NCBI GenBank assembly: GCA_964544765.1
Contig: CAZJDM010000027.1
Span: forward strand, 1-35,014
Direction of reading: 5' to 3'
Length of the DNA stretch: 35,014 nt
From: CAZJDM01 sp964544765
GTDB taxonomy: Bacteria > Bdellovibrionota_B > Oligoflexia > CAYFLR01
Positions 16,215 through 24,650 of the stretch are shown piece after piece. Position 1 is the first letter of the stretch. The number at the start of each line of letters is the position of its first letter. Position numbers and translations under genes: made by a program. The notes below the pieces were generated by a model that was not told where the DNA came from, made no database searches, and saw nothing but the letters and a program-made list of their open reading frames with translations.

Positions 16215-17867
16215 ATGGTCAAAAACCTTGAATCAATTTCCAACTCAGCATCCAACTTAAAATCAAACTCAACATCAGACTCAACGTCTAACTCAGCTTC
16301 CAACTCAACATTAGATGGTGGTGTTTTCGATTTATCTCTTGATGAAGAGGTGTCTACCTTTCTTAAACAGAAAGATCAGTTTCAATTTGGAGCCCTACCC
16401 ACTGAAAAACCACATCCTGAAACGATGAACCTTTCTTATATGGTCCAAAAAGATCTCAAAAATTCAATATTGTTGCTTAGAAATATTGATTTAAAAGCCA
16501 TATTAACTGTTGAAAATCATCTAAATCAAATTATTAACTTGCAAAGAGCCATTGCCAAAATTTTGCAACAAGGTAATCGAGTGTACTTGTGTGGTTGTGG
16601 AGCAACCGGTAGATTGTGCTTATCTTTAGAGTCCTTGTGGCGCGAATGGTGCCAGGAACAACCATCTTTGCACAAATACCTCGATTCAGTTGTAGCATTT
16701 ATGGCCGGAGGAGATACAGCCCTAGTTAGAGCCATTGAAAATTTTGAAGACTTTACAGAGTATGGTGCCAAACAATTAGCTGAACTGAACTTTACGGAAA
16801 ATGATTTATTGATTAGTATCACCGAAGGAGGAGAAACTCCCTTTGTTATAGGCGCAACTTTATATGCTGTAAATTTATCTTCATGTAAACCTTTTTTTAT
16901 CTATTGCAATCCAGACGATCTGCTTAAGAAATTATTCGACCGTTCGCGAAAAGTCATAAATCATCCTCAAATTGAAAAAATTAACTTAACGGTTGGTCCC
17001 ATGTCCTTAGCTGGTAGTACCAGGTTGCAAGCTTGTACCGTGCAGAATTTGGCAGTTGGGTTAGCTTTATTTACCGCGTTAGAGCAACAAGAAATAAAAC
17101 CTGTTTACCAAGAATTTGTTGATTTTTTTTCTCAAGTTGATTTCACTTTATTGGAACCTCTGATTCAAGCTGAGGCCAATGTGTATCAACAAAATCAATT
17201 TGTCCTTTATGAAACCGATCAATTCGGTCTTTCTATTTTAACTGATACCACCGAGCGTTCCCCTACCTTTAGTTTGACTCCTTTTGAGAATATTTATGAT
17301 AATGAACCGTTACCTTCTCTTTGTTATTTAAGTCTTTCGGAAACTTTTGGAGCTGACGATGCTTGGCAAAAATTATTGTTTCGTTCACCCCGAGTACTCA
17401 ATTGGTCCCAATATATGCCATTTACAAGCGATAAATATATTGGTGGTTTTAATTTCTCCCAACAAATAAAAACTATACGTTCCAAAAATCACCAACTTTT
17501 TGAGATAAAGAAGGTCGACAACCATCTTTATTGGCAGTTTATGAATCATTCGTTGCAATTTCCTCTCAATTTAAAATATTCTTTTATGAATCACCTGCTT
17601 TTAAAAGTCTTACTGAATATTCACTCTACCTTACTTATGGGTTTACTAGGAAGATACGAACGTAATTTAATGACTTGGGTAAAACCCAGCTGCTATAAAT
17701 TGATAGATAGAGCTGCTAGATATGTCCTATATTTGCTTGAACAGGACAATATAACTCGTCATTCATATGAGGATGTTGTCCAATATTGTTTTTCTTGTAG
17801 GAAAGATTTAAAAAACAATGAGTCCATTGTTTTAAAGACTTATCAGAATTTAATTGACCCTAAATAA
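16215..17867 (+). CDS. SIS-domain sugar-phosphate protein, MurQ/glucokinase-regulator-like
   Basis: 550 residues. The first 33 are a Ser/Asn/Thr/Ala repeat from a 12-base imperfect DNA repeat (SNSASN, SNSTSD). The SIS domain follows with MurQ-family marks in order: RVYLCGCGATGRL (122-134, MurQ GAGTSGRL), the Glu in SLESLW, FMAGGDTALVRAIENFEDF (162-180, both Glu/Asp positions kept), SITEGGETPFVIGA (201-214) and VGPMSLAGSTRLQACTVQNL (260-279). MurQ, the MurNAc-6-phosphate etherase, is about 300 residues. This protein has a further 250 residues with TDTTERSPTFSL, as expected of a second SIS-like half in glucokinase regulatory protein (GCKR). Etherase or sugar-phosphate sensor cannot be decided from sequence alone. 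Confidence 0.8.
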   Translation: MVKNLESISNSASNLKSNSTSDSTSNSASNSTLDGGVFDLSLDEEVSTFLKQKDQFQFGALPTEKPHPETMNLSYMVQKDLKNSILLLRNIDLKAILTVENHLNQIINLQRAIAKILQQGNRVYLCGCGATGRLCLSLESLWREWCQEQPSLHKYLDSVVAFMAGGDTALVRAIENFEDFTEYGAKQLAELNFTENDLLISITEGGETPFVIGATLYAVNLSSCKPFFIYCNPDDLLKKLFDRSRKVINHPQIEKINLTVGPMSLAGSTRLQACTVQNLAVGLALFTALEQQEIKPVYQEFVDFFSQVDFTLLEPLIQAEANVYQQNQFVLYETDQFGLSILTDTTERSPTFSLTPFENIYDNEPLPSLCYLSLSETFGADDAWQKLLFRSPRVLNWSQYMPFTSDKYIGGFNFSQQIKTIRSKNHQLFEIKKVDNHLYWQFMNHSLQFPLNLKYSFMNHLLLKVLLNIHSTLLMGLLGRYERNLMTWVKPSCYKLIDRAARYVLYLLEQDNITRHSYEDVVQYCFSCRKDLKNNESIVLKTYQNLIDPK

Positions 17868-17960
17868 TAAATCTGCCAAAATCAAATCCGGTTATACCTA
17901 AAATTAAAGGTTAGGTTGAATCAAGATCACGATTGATTTTAAGCCTGAGTGTGATTATGT

Positions 17961-18009
17961 TGGCTACTGGCTACTGGCTACTGGCTACTGGCTACTGGCT
18001 ACTGGCTAC
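17961..18009 (+). repeat. heptanucleotide tandem repeat, seven copies of TGGCTAC
   Basis: Seven perfect TGGCTAC units. They are in frame with the following acyltransferase gene and encode a LATGYWL period when read from the ATG at 17957. Because the unit is not a multiple of three, gain or loss of one unit would shift that frame. Confidence 0.95.
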
Positions 18010-18040
18010 TGATCACTGGTTATATTGGTTATACTTGGAT

Positions 18041-18787
18041 ATGATTAAAACTAGAAGCTTTTTAACATCTTTGTTAGCAATTTTATTTACTATACCGAGC
18101 AGCGTAATTATCGTAATAGCTTGCTTAATACTTTTTCCCTATCGCTTCTCGGTGGGTAAAAAATTGACCTGGCTATATTCTTATGTGATTCTAAAAATCT
18201 ATCGGGTAAATATAACTAGAAAAACTCCCATCAATATCCCTGATAATCATAATGGCATTATTTTAATCTCTAATCATGTTAGTTTTTTAGATATTCCTCT
18301 ATTAATTTATCTATATCAACCGTATTTTGTTTGTAAAGAAAGCATTAAATATTGGCCTTTTATGGGAACAGCCATTTGGTTAACTGGACATATTTTTCTT
18401 AATCGTAATTCTATGTCCGCCAGATTATCGTTAATTCATCTGATAGCCGCTAAAATTTCGAAAAACACTATTTTTACAATATTTCCTCAAGGCACAACAG
18501 GAAAAATTACTGATAAGAAACCTTTTCATCGAGGTATATTTAAAGTGATCGAATTAAATCCCAATATTAGATTTTTACCAGTTACTCTTCATTATATTGA
18601 TGACGTCAAGGTCGCTTGGGGTAAAGAAACTTTATTAACTAATGTTTTATCGGTAGGTAAACTACCTAGAATTAATGTTGAAGTCACTACCCATAATTTT
18701 GTTACCTTAAATAAAACTCAATATAATGATACTGGCGCTATGGCTACTCAAATGCAAGAAGTCGTATTTTCTCCTCTTTTTACTTAG
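18041..18787 (+). CDS. 1-acylglycerol-3-phosphate acyltransferase (PlsC)-like
   Basis: 248 residues from the ATG at 18041. The frame is open upstream to an ATG at 17957 through the heptamer repeat, which would add 28 residues. A hydrophobic N-terminus (about residues 7-33) anchors it in the inner membrane. The acyltransferase motif I HX4D is at His79-Asp84 (SNHVSFLD) and motif III is FPQGTTG (148-154). Motif III is normally FPEGT, and the Glu is replaced by Gln here. The PKPLH-like motif IV reads LPVTLHY. It would transfer an acyl chain to a lysophospholipid or a related lipid. The stop codon lies inside a three-copy decamer repeat. The family is clear. The substrate is not. Confidence 0.85.
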   Translation: MIKTRSFLTSLLAILFTIPSSVIIVIACLILFPYRFSVGKKLTWLYSYVILKIYRVNITRKTPINIPDNHNGIILISNHVSFLDIPLLIYLYQPYFVCKESIKYWPFMGTAIWLTGHIFLNRNSMSARLSLIHLIAAKISKNTIFTIFPQGTTGKITDKKPFHRGIFKVIELNPNIRFLPVTLHYIDDVKVAWGKETLLTNVLSVGKLPRINVEVTTHNFVTLNKTQYNDTGAMATQMQEVVFSPLFT

Positions 18788-18812
18788 CTTAACTTAGCTT
18801 AACTTAGCTTAT
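18783..18812 (+). repeat. three-copy decamer repeat at the acyltransferase stop codon
   Basis: CTTAGCTTAA is repeated in tandem almost three times. The TAG stop of the acyltransferase gene (18785-18787) is part of the first unit. Confidence 0.85.
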
Positions 18813-18847
18813 TGAGTTTTCTTAGAAAATAATAGTTTGTCGGGTCG

Positions 18848-18985
18848 ATGGGTGCCGGTAAAGTGATCAGAGTTATTAGCACTTTTAGACAAATTACCGA
18901 AAATAAATATAAAAAGCAATTTATAATATTTAAAAAAAGCATTATAATTTTATTAATTATATTAGTTTTTGCTTGGAAAGATTAA
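18848..18985 (+). CDS. possible small membrane protein
   Basis: An ATG-started frame of 45 codons in the gap between the acyltransferase and the beta-propeller-like gene. The product is basic in its first half (VIRVISTFRQITENKYKK) and then has a single hydrophobic helix, SIIILLIILVFAW, near the C-terminus. The start MGAGK looks like a P-loop fragment, which is probably chance. Codons before the ATG (VGS) are in frame up to a TAG. There is no convincing ribosome binding site. Real gene or chance frame cannot be settled here. Confidence 0.25.
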   Translation: MGAGKVIRVISTFRQITENKYKKQFIIFKKSIIILLIILVFAWKD

Positions 18986-19012
18986 TTACTCTTTTTTACA
19001 GAAGGAATAAGT

Positions 19013-20182
19013 ATGATACGTTATTTAGCAATGCAAATTCGCATCTTGTTTATTATGGGTAGTTTACTTCTTATTGTCGGAGTATCGCTGGCTTCACCAG
19101 ATCAATTAAAGTTGTTAGATAAAGAAAAGTTTCCTGATGAAAAAGAAGTAGTTTATCCATTGGTTAAAACTACCAAAGCTTTGGGTCTATTTTCTACAAA
19201 GAAACCTTTTAGGGCCAGAGAATTTTTTTCCGTTTCAGTTCCTAATTCAATTGGCGCTGTGGATACAGATAAAAATATTACTTTTATCTCGTTAAAGAGT
19301 AAAGATTTGGTTTTTGACGATAAAAAGAAAGATATTTTACTGGATTTTGAGGGAGAAGATATTTTATTTGTACCATCTTTCTCTCCGGATATTGTTGGAT
19401 ATGCCCAAACTCGTATTTTTACGATGCTAGATCTAAAAACTAATAAATCCAAACGATACAATATTTGGCAAGGTACTGATAACGTAATATCTAAAGTTGA
19501 TGTTTTAGATCCCAATAACAATATCTTTGCTTTTGATATTGATAGTAGTGTTGATAGTGAAGTAGTCGAAGGTCACAAGACCTTATTATTATCTCAAATT
19601 GGGAAGGGAGGCTCACAACATTTAATTGCTTCAAGGCATATTGAGCCTGATGTTAAATGGGTAGTTCAAAATTCTAAATTAGTATTATTGAATACTAAGC
19701 GTATTATGTTTTTGGATAAAAAGCTGGCGCCTAGTGAATTAAAGCTGACTAAGGCCCTTAATCGAAAAAAACCAAAACTTACGACTGTTGATGATTTTGT
19801 CGTACATCCATCTCTTCCTTTTGCTGTGATTGTGGATGTTAAGGAAAAAGCTGATAAATCAGGGCGACAATATAAGGCTTGGCTCGCAATATGGCACCAA
19901 AAGGAACCTATTTTTATTAGAACCTATATGGGGTCAGAGATTGCCGAATTAGAATTCTCTCCCGATGGTAAATGGATGATTTTTGTACATGAACAAAAAA
20001 ATATAAATCAATATTATGCTGCTAGAATAAATAAGCAACCCCCATATATTGGTTCGATCAGATTACTGGGATCAGCTGAATACACAGAAGCAACCACCTG
20101 GATTGCCAACCCTACCAGTTTTGTTGTAGCTGAGAATGATAAATTGAGAGTTTGGGATCTCGATAAAATAAGCATTAAATAA
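19013..20182 (+). CDS. exported beta-propeller-like protein
   Basis: 389 residues. A signal peptide (ILFIMGSLLLIVGVSLA, cleavage before SPDQ) follows a start supported by AAGGA six bases upstream. The mature protein shows repeated strand-rich blades typical of WD/TolB-like propellers, such as IFTMLDLKTNKSKRYNIWQ, IAELEFSPDGKWMIFVHEQ and FVVAENDKLRVWDLDK. The FSPDGKWMIF segment is the usual TolB/WD blade signature. No enzyme motif is seen. It probably binds a partner in the periplasm. It converges on the UshA-like gene with only 14 bases between the stops and no visible terminator. Confidence 0.8.
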   Translation: MIRYLAMQIRILFIMGSLLLIVGVSLASPDQLKLLDKEKFPDEKEVVYPLVKTTKALGLFSTKKPFRAREFFSVSVPNSIGAVDTDKNITFISLKSKDLVFDDKKKDILLDFEGEDILFVPSFSPDIVGYAQTRIFTMLDLKTNKSKRYNIWQGTDNVISKVDVLDPNNNIFAFDIDSSVDSEVVEGHKTLLLSQIGKGGSQHLIASRHIEPDVKWVVQNSKLVLLNTKRIMFLDKKLAPSELKLTKALNRKKPKLTTVDDFVVHPSLPFAVIVDVKEKADKSGRQYKAWLAIWHQKEPIFIRTYMGSEIAELEFSPDGKWMIFVHEQKNINQYYAARINKQPPYIGSIRLLGSAEYTEATTWIANPTSFVVAENDKLRVWDLDKISIK

Positions 20183-20196
20183 ATGTAGTTGTATTG

Positions 20197-21951
20197 TTAA
20201 AAGTCTGATTCTCTGATTGTACCACGTTTTTCAATCAATGATATAATAGCCTGAACAATTGTATTACCTGTGTTTTCAAATGAAGGATGGTTTTTTACAT
20301 TTGGATAACCATCTCCCCCTTCGGATATAAAGTTGTTAATCGCAACTTTGTATTGTTGTTCATTTACAATAGGTTGACCGTTAACAAAAAAGGTTGTTGG
20401 GGTATTAGTTCCATTATTGCTGTCACTATTGGAAGATGTTCTGTTGCTGTCATTATTTTGAAGGTTTAAACTTAAACCAGTATATTGTGGAAATCCACCA
20501 CTGCCAGGTCGCTGAACCATCACTTCTACTAGGTATTTTTGTAGTTCCTCTCCTGAAAGTGTAACAGTACATATAGTATTACCAAAAGGATGGACGCTAA
20601 ATACGTTTCCGGAGGTAATATCTCCTACCTCAATACTACTCCTGATACTTCCGGAGTTAGTAATAGCCAGGTCGGCGTTTGCCATTGTTTTTATAGCTTC
20701 AGTAAAAAATTTGCCCAGATTGGTTGATCGTTTTCTAATAGACGCTTTTTCTCCGTTTAGATAAACTTCTGTTTGTCCAATTACTTCCAGTGTTTTTTGA
20801 TCGGCTATTTTTTTAAATGGTGCTAATAGATTTAACATATCTGGATCTTCTTCAATTGGATCGCCGATTAAAACTCTTTGCTTTTCTCCATTGATATAGA
20901 CTTTCTTTTTTAAATTAACAGGTATTAGCTCATAATTTTGCAGTTTAAGTTGTCCATGATCATACAACAAATCCATTTTACCCACATGTCTTCCCCATTC
21001 AGGATTGTGAGCAATAATAGTGTTATTTTGTATATCCGGTTGAGATAATTTTGAATCTAATGTATGGCCCCCAATGATTACATCTATTCCGTTTACTGAT
21101 CTAGCCAGAGCCACCTCTCCGGGAGCTTTTTGACCATTATTGCCATTATCGTAATGACCCATATGAGCCAGCGCAATAACTACATTAGACTTCTTTCTTA
21201 GTTGGGGGACTATCTTTTGAGCAATCTCTATAGGATTTTTGAAGTCTAAATTTTGGATGTTTTCACGTTTGGTTGTTTTGGGGGTATCTTCGGTAGTTAA
21301 ACCAAGGATGGCAACCTTTAATCCCCCTAGTTCCTTTATTATATAAGGCTTGAATAATCTTTTAGGTGTTAAATCACTCTTTTTAGAGTTTTTTGTCGGT
21401 TCAGTTTGTTTGTAAAATACATTTGCCGATAGAAAAGGAAAAGATACCCACTTTTGCTGTGTTAATAATTGGTTTAGAGGATTGTCAAATTCATGATTGC
21501 CGATGGCCATAGCATCATATCCGATTAAATCCATTCCTAATAGATCTGGTTTAGCTTTTAGTAATTCGGACTCAAGAGTTCCACTATTTATATCACCGCC
21601 GGATAAAACAATTACATACCTATTTTCATTTGATGCTTGTTCGCGCAATTGCTTTATTAATGTCATTCGGGCCGCAAGACCATATTCTCCATATTTGTTC
21701 TTCCAATAATGTCCATGGTGATCATTGGTGTGCAAGATTCTTAGTTTAATAGATAAATTATCATTGGCGACCGCATAGAACTTATTATTGTTCTTAGAAC
21801 TAGATTCATCATTAGTATTGGACTCATTATTTGTACTGGATTCATCCTTAGCATTAAGTTTATCGTTTTGCTTAATGTATTGGCAGGATAGAATTGTAAG
21901 TATTAAAAATAACAACGAAAATAGTTTAATATTTTTGCTAACTCTAATCAT
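20197..21951 (-). CDS. 5'-nucleotidase / UshA-like metallophosphatase lipoprotein
   Basis: 584 residues. Lipoprotein signal with lipobox ILSC (Cys23), then a repeat-derived Asn/Ser/Glu/Asp-rich spacer (about 33-57) that tethers the enzyme. The metallophosphoesterase domain has HTNDHHGH (74-81), LSGGDINSG, AIGNHEFDNP and later ALAHMGHYDNG and VIIGGHTLDS, so the metal ligands are intact. The C-terminal 5'-nucleotidase domain contains ADLAITNSGSIRSS and GNVFSVHPFGNT, the substrate-binding half. It would hydrolyse nucleotides or UDP-sugars in the periplasm. AAGGAG eight bases before the ATG sets the start. It lies downstream of the alpha/beta hydrolase gene on the same strand. Confidence 0.92.
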   Translation of the reverse strand: MIRVSKNIKLFSLLFLILTILSCQYIKQNDKLNAKDESSTNNESNTNDESSSKNNNKFYAVANDNLSIKLRILHTNDHHGHYWKNKYGEYGLAARMTLIKQLREQASNENRYVIVLSGGDINSGTLESELLKAKPDLLGMDLIGYDAMAIGNHEFDNPLNQLLTQQKWVSFPFLSANVFYKQTEPTKNSKKSDLTPKRLFKPYIIKELGGLKVAILGLTTEDTPKTTKRENIQNLDFKNPIEIAQKIVPQLRKKSNVVIALAHMGHYDNGNNGQKAPGEVALARSVNGIDVIIGGHTLDSKLSQPDIQNNTIIAHNPEWGRHVGKMDLLYDHGQLKLQNYELIPVNLKKKVYINGEKQRVLIGDPIEEDPDMLNLLAPFKKIADQKTLEVIGQTEVYLNGEKASIRKRSTNLGKFFTEAIKTMANADLAITNSGSIRSSIEVGDITSGNVFSVHPFGNTICTVTLSGEELQKYLVEVMVQRPGSGGFPQYTGLSLNLQNNDSNRTSSNSDSNNGTNTPTTFFVNGQPIVNEQQYKVAINNFISEGGDGYPNVKNHPSFENTGNTIVQAIISLIEKRGTIRESDF

Positions 21952-22092
21952 GTTATATCTCCTTGTTATAAATTTACAATAAGCAAAGTATTGTGAGTAA
22001 GTTAGTCTTGTTAGATTGCTAATTCCTTAGTAACCATAAGAAAGTTGTGATTGTCAAGAATATTTCTGAGTATAGGCTTAAATTGTGCTCAC

Positions 22093-22156
22093 AATCTAAG
22101 AATCCAAGAATTTAAGAATCTAAGAATCTAAGAATCTAAGAATCTAAGAATCTGGG
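22093..22156. repeat. octanucleotide tandem repeat, eight units of AATCTAAG type
   Basis: Eight consecutive 8-base units: five perfect AATCTAAG and three variants (AATCCAAG, AATTTAAG, and a last unit ending GGG). The stop codon of the hydrolase gene (complement of 22144-22146) lies inside the seventh unit. Confidence 0.93.
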
Positions 22157-23361
22157 TAAAAATGATCAGCAATTAGTTTTGTATTGAACAGCATGGTTTT
22201 AAAGCGAGTGTAGGTACCATGACCCCAAAGTGTGTGGATAAAGTTAGGTATAGGGGAATTATCTTTATAATCTAAAAGGACGGTATAGCCAAAATCGGGT
22301 AATCGCTTTTGAAATTTAATATTGTTTAACCATGTGGGTATATCAGCACCAATACCAAAATATTGATCCAAATCTAAATTTAAATAACGGTCCTTTTCAA
22401 TTGGTGCCAGGATATCTGAACCGGTGATACCCCATTGCTGGATATAATCACCATCTTTGGTAGTTAATATTCCTGTAATGTTGCCTCCACGTGGTTTTTT
22501 ACCTCTATGATTTATAATATTTAAAAGTCTAATATTAGGTTGTTGGATAAAAGTATATCTCGGAGGAGTTCCCATGGTAACCATATCGAGTGATATTTTT
22601 CTTAGGCGATTGAGAATTTTAAACGTAGAATTAGTATCTAAACCGCTTTCAGCCGCAATACGACACAAATCTTTGAGGTGAGGAAGTTTAGAAATCATAT
22701 GGGATAAAATTGCAAACAATTGTCCGGCATGACTATGCCCGATTAATAATATTCGATCTCCTTTTTTTATTCGGTTGACAGTTATAATTTCATTGAGAGT
22801 GTCAAGAAGTTGAAAAGTTCCTTTTAATCTTGCCAAGTGATGATTTGCTGATGACCAGTCAAAATTAATTACTTTGATGGAATGGCCCACAGCTTCTTGA
22901 AATAATGAGACATAGTTGGTTGAGAAATTACCTAAATCGCCGATTATCCAATTTTGCTTTTCTTTTATAATACGATGAAAAGTTGACTCTATCTTGGCCA
23001 TTTTAGGAAAAAGAGTTGAAATATAGTGAATAATATCAAAAGGATCAGTCCCAGCAAAGGTGCCATGAACAAAAACAATAGCTTTTACCTGGGAGTTTTG
23101 GAAACGTTGTCCCTGTTTAATCATTTTGTTTTGCCAGCTTTTAGATTGGTTCTGGATTTTAATTTTAGATTCATTGAAGTCAGTTATAGGATTAAAGCGT
23201 ACAAATTTGTATTGGCTCTTGGGTGGTTGGGTATCATATTGAGGGGTGAAAAGGGGCGTTTTGCCCAGGCGATGTTTTCGGACTTGGTATTGGGAGTAAA
23301 CGAACCATAAAAGTAGTCCAGTTAAAAAAAGAACGAGCAATATAATAGATGTTGAAAACAT
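22144..23361 (-). CDS. membrane-anchored alpha/beta hydrolase (lipase-like)
   Basis: 405 residues. One N-terminal transmembrane helix (about 4-22) followed by a basic stretch suggests an anchored enzyme. The hydrolase core starts at VKAIVFVHGTF (92-102), whose HG forms the oxyanion region. The nucleophile elbow is LIGHSHAG with Ser210, that is GxSxAG where GxSxG is usual. A later DMVTMGTPP may carry the acid, and HTLWGHGTY near the C-terminus the His. An esterase or lipase role is likely, substrate unknown. AAGG lies about six bases before the ATG. Stop is embedded in an octamer repeat array. Confidence 0.8.
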   Translation of the reverse strand: MFSTSIILLVLFLTGLLLWFVYSQYQVRKHRLGKTPLFTPQYDTQPPKSQYKFVRFNPITDFNESKIKIQNQSKSWQNKMIKQGQRFQNSQVKAIVFVHGTFAGTDPFDIIHYISTLFPKMAKIESTFHRIIKEKQNWIIGDLGNFSTNYVSLFQEAVGHSIKVINFDWSSANHHLARLKGTFQLLDTLNEIITVNRIKKGDRILLIGHSHAGQLFAILSHMISKLPHLKDLCRIAAESGLDTNSTFKILNRLRKISLDMVTMGTPPRYTFIQQPNIRLLNIINHRGKKPRGGNITGILTTKDGDYIQQWGITGSDILAPIEKDRYLNLDLDQYFGIGADIPTWLNNIKFQKRLPDFGYTVLLDYKDNSPIPNFIHTLWGHGTYTRFKTMLFNTKLIADHFYPDS

Positions 23362-23384
23362 TTTAGAACCTTGTTCGAATCAAT

Positions 23385-23445
23385 TTGATTTTTATTTTTA
23401 TATTCATATTTATATTCATATTCATTTTAATGTTCATATTCGTAT
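23385..23445. repeat. imperfect ATTCATATTTAT tandem repeat
   Basis: A run of TTTATATTCATA-like units in the divergent gap between the hydrolase and PilZ-like genes, upstream of the hydrolase start. Low-complexity DNA; a regulatory role is not shown. Confidence 0.6.
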
Positions 23446-23588
23446 GATTGGAAAAATTTACCCACAGTTTTCAGCGTACGGTTCATAATAACACGCATTG
23501 TAATAGATGAAATTAAATAAATTTAAGGTTATTTAATTTTTAGTCGAGCATAAAATAGAATTAATTATACAACCGTAAGATTAATTTT

Positions 23589-24068
23589 ATGACTATAACT
23601 GAAGAATCAAAAGAAATTGAGCAAGAACCTGTTAAGGCTCGCAAATTCACCAGATCGTATTTGAAAAATCCTTTGGAGGGAAAGATACTTTTATTAGGTG
23701 GTGTTCCTAAAGAATGTAATGTTGACATATCTAGTATTAATATGGGGGGCGCTCAAATACACATTAAGGAAGATTTACGAATAGGGGGGCATTATAGATT
23801 AAAGTTTAATATCCCCAATGTAGCTAAGTCCTATAAAATAATAGGAACATCAATTAATTTTGATGTAATACTTGAGGTTAAGGTTGTTAATTCTTTCGAA
23901 GAAAAAGATGATAATGATCAAGTAAAAAGATTTTATGGTTTATCATTTGTGTATCTCGATAGGGATCGTTACTTAAAAAACCTTTCTATGTTTTTAAATT
24001 TTTTAGGAAGTCCAGAAAACCAAGATCTAATTAATGAGGAAGAACATAATTCAATTTTAGATTTATAG
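23589..24068 (+). CDS. PilZ-like domain protein
   Basis: 159-residue cytoplasmic protein. The PilZ layout is visible: an RKFTR box (RxxxR) near residues 18-22, then CNVDISSINMGGAQIHI (normally D/NxSxxG followed by strands), GGHYRLKFNIP, and RFYGLSFVYLDRDRYLKNLSMFLNFL as the closing strand and helix. PilZ domains bind cyclic-di-GMP through the RxxxR and D/NxSxxG motifs. Here the second motif is altered or shifted (DISSINMGG), so ligand binding is uncertain. A strong terminator follows at 24156. Confidence 0.75.
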   Translation: MTITEESKEIEQEPVKARKFTRSYLKNPLEGKILLLGGVPKECNVDISSINMGGAQIHIKEDLRIGGHYRLKFNIPNVAKSYKIIGTSINFDVILEVKVVNSFEEKDDNDQVKRFYGLSFVYLDRDRYLKNLSMFLNFLGSPENQDLINEEEHNSILDL

Positions 24069-24155
24069 ACTCAACAGATATAGATTCGACTATAACACTA
24101 GCTAATAAAATTTAATAATATTTAATAATATCAATTGATTTGATGCTAATTTATT

Positions 24156-24179
24156 AGGTCTTACATAGACCTTTTTTTT
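24156..24179 (+). terminator. intrinsic terminator after the PilZ-like gene
   Basis: AGGTCT (24156-24161), a 5-base loop, AGACCT (24167-24172), then a run of eight T. A similar GTAGGTCTTACA text recurs just downstream without the second arm. Confidence 0.8.
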
Positions 24180-24479
24180 ATGGGTAGGTCTTACATTTCT
24201 ATTTTCAAATATAACTAGGATAATTGTAATTTGGTCATAACGTTGATTTCAGATAAATTTAAAATATTAAATAATTTTAATTATAATTGTTGTCATTTAA
24301 ATACAGTTGTTTTTACAAATTATTTTATAGAACATTTAAATTGAAGTTATTTTTTTTGTTGACGTGTGATTTTGTATTTGTTAATTATTATAATCGTAAG
24401 TTCATGAACAAGATGGTGTAATTAAGTTAACATGAATATAATTAGTTTAATCTTTGGTAGTGTTAATTTGTTTTTAAGT

Positions 24480-24615
24480 GTAAGTGTAGGTTTAATTTTC
24501 CCGCCTAATCCCAATGTAAATTAAACTTACGAAAAAATTTATTTTCTCCTCTCTAGTTATCCCGAGAATATCCCAAATCCTTCCATAGCGGTCATCAGGA
24601 CTGCTATAACTTTTC
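24480..24615 (+). other. hairpin-containing, GC-richer patch in a 640-bp gap (possible small RNA)
   Basis: Between 24069 and 24712 I see no convincing gene. This patch has two stems: GTTTAATTT (24490-24498) with AAATTAAAC (24518-24526), flanked by GTAAG/CTTAC; and TAGCGGTC (24586-24593) with GACTGCTA (24599-24606, one G-U pair), followed by TAACTTTTCTT. It is richer in G+C than its surroundings. A small RNA or leader is possible, but no promoter is clear. Confidence 0.25.
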
Positions 24616-24650
24616 TTAAATGATATATTATTTTCTATATGTTAAATTCT

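Noticed and set aside
17961..18009. CRISPR-like array
   Set aside because: Units are seven bases with no spacers; it is a simple tandem repeat.
18836..18870. P-loop-like VGSMGAGK text resembling shikimate kinase
   Set aside because: Nothing after it matches a kinase; the frame soon becomes a basic segment and a membrane helix. Probably chance.
22093..22156. CRISPR or iteron array
   Set aside because: Eight-base units without spacers and no replication gene nearby.
23469..23500. Third copy of the 22-bp dispersed repeat
   Set aside because: Only the TTTTCAGCG part is shared; the similarity is too weak to list as a copy.
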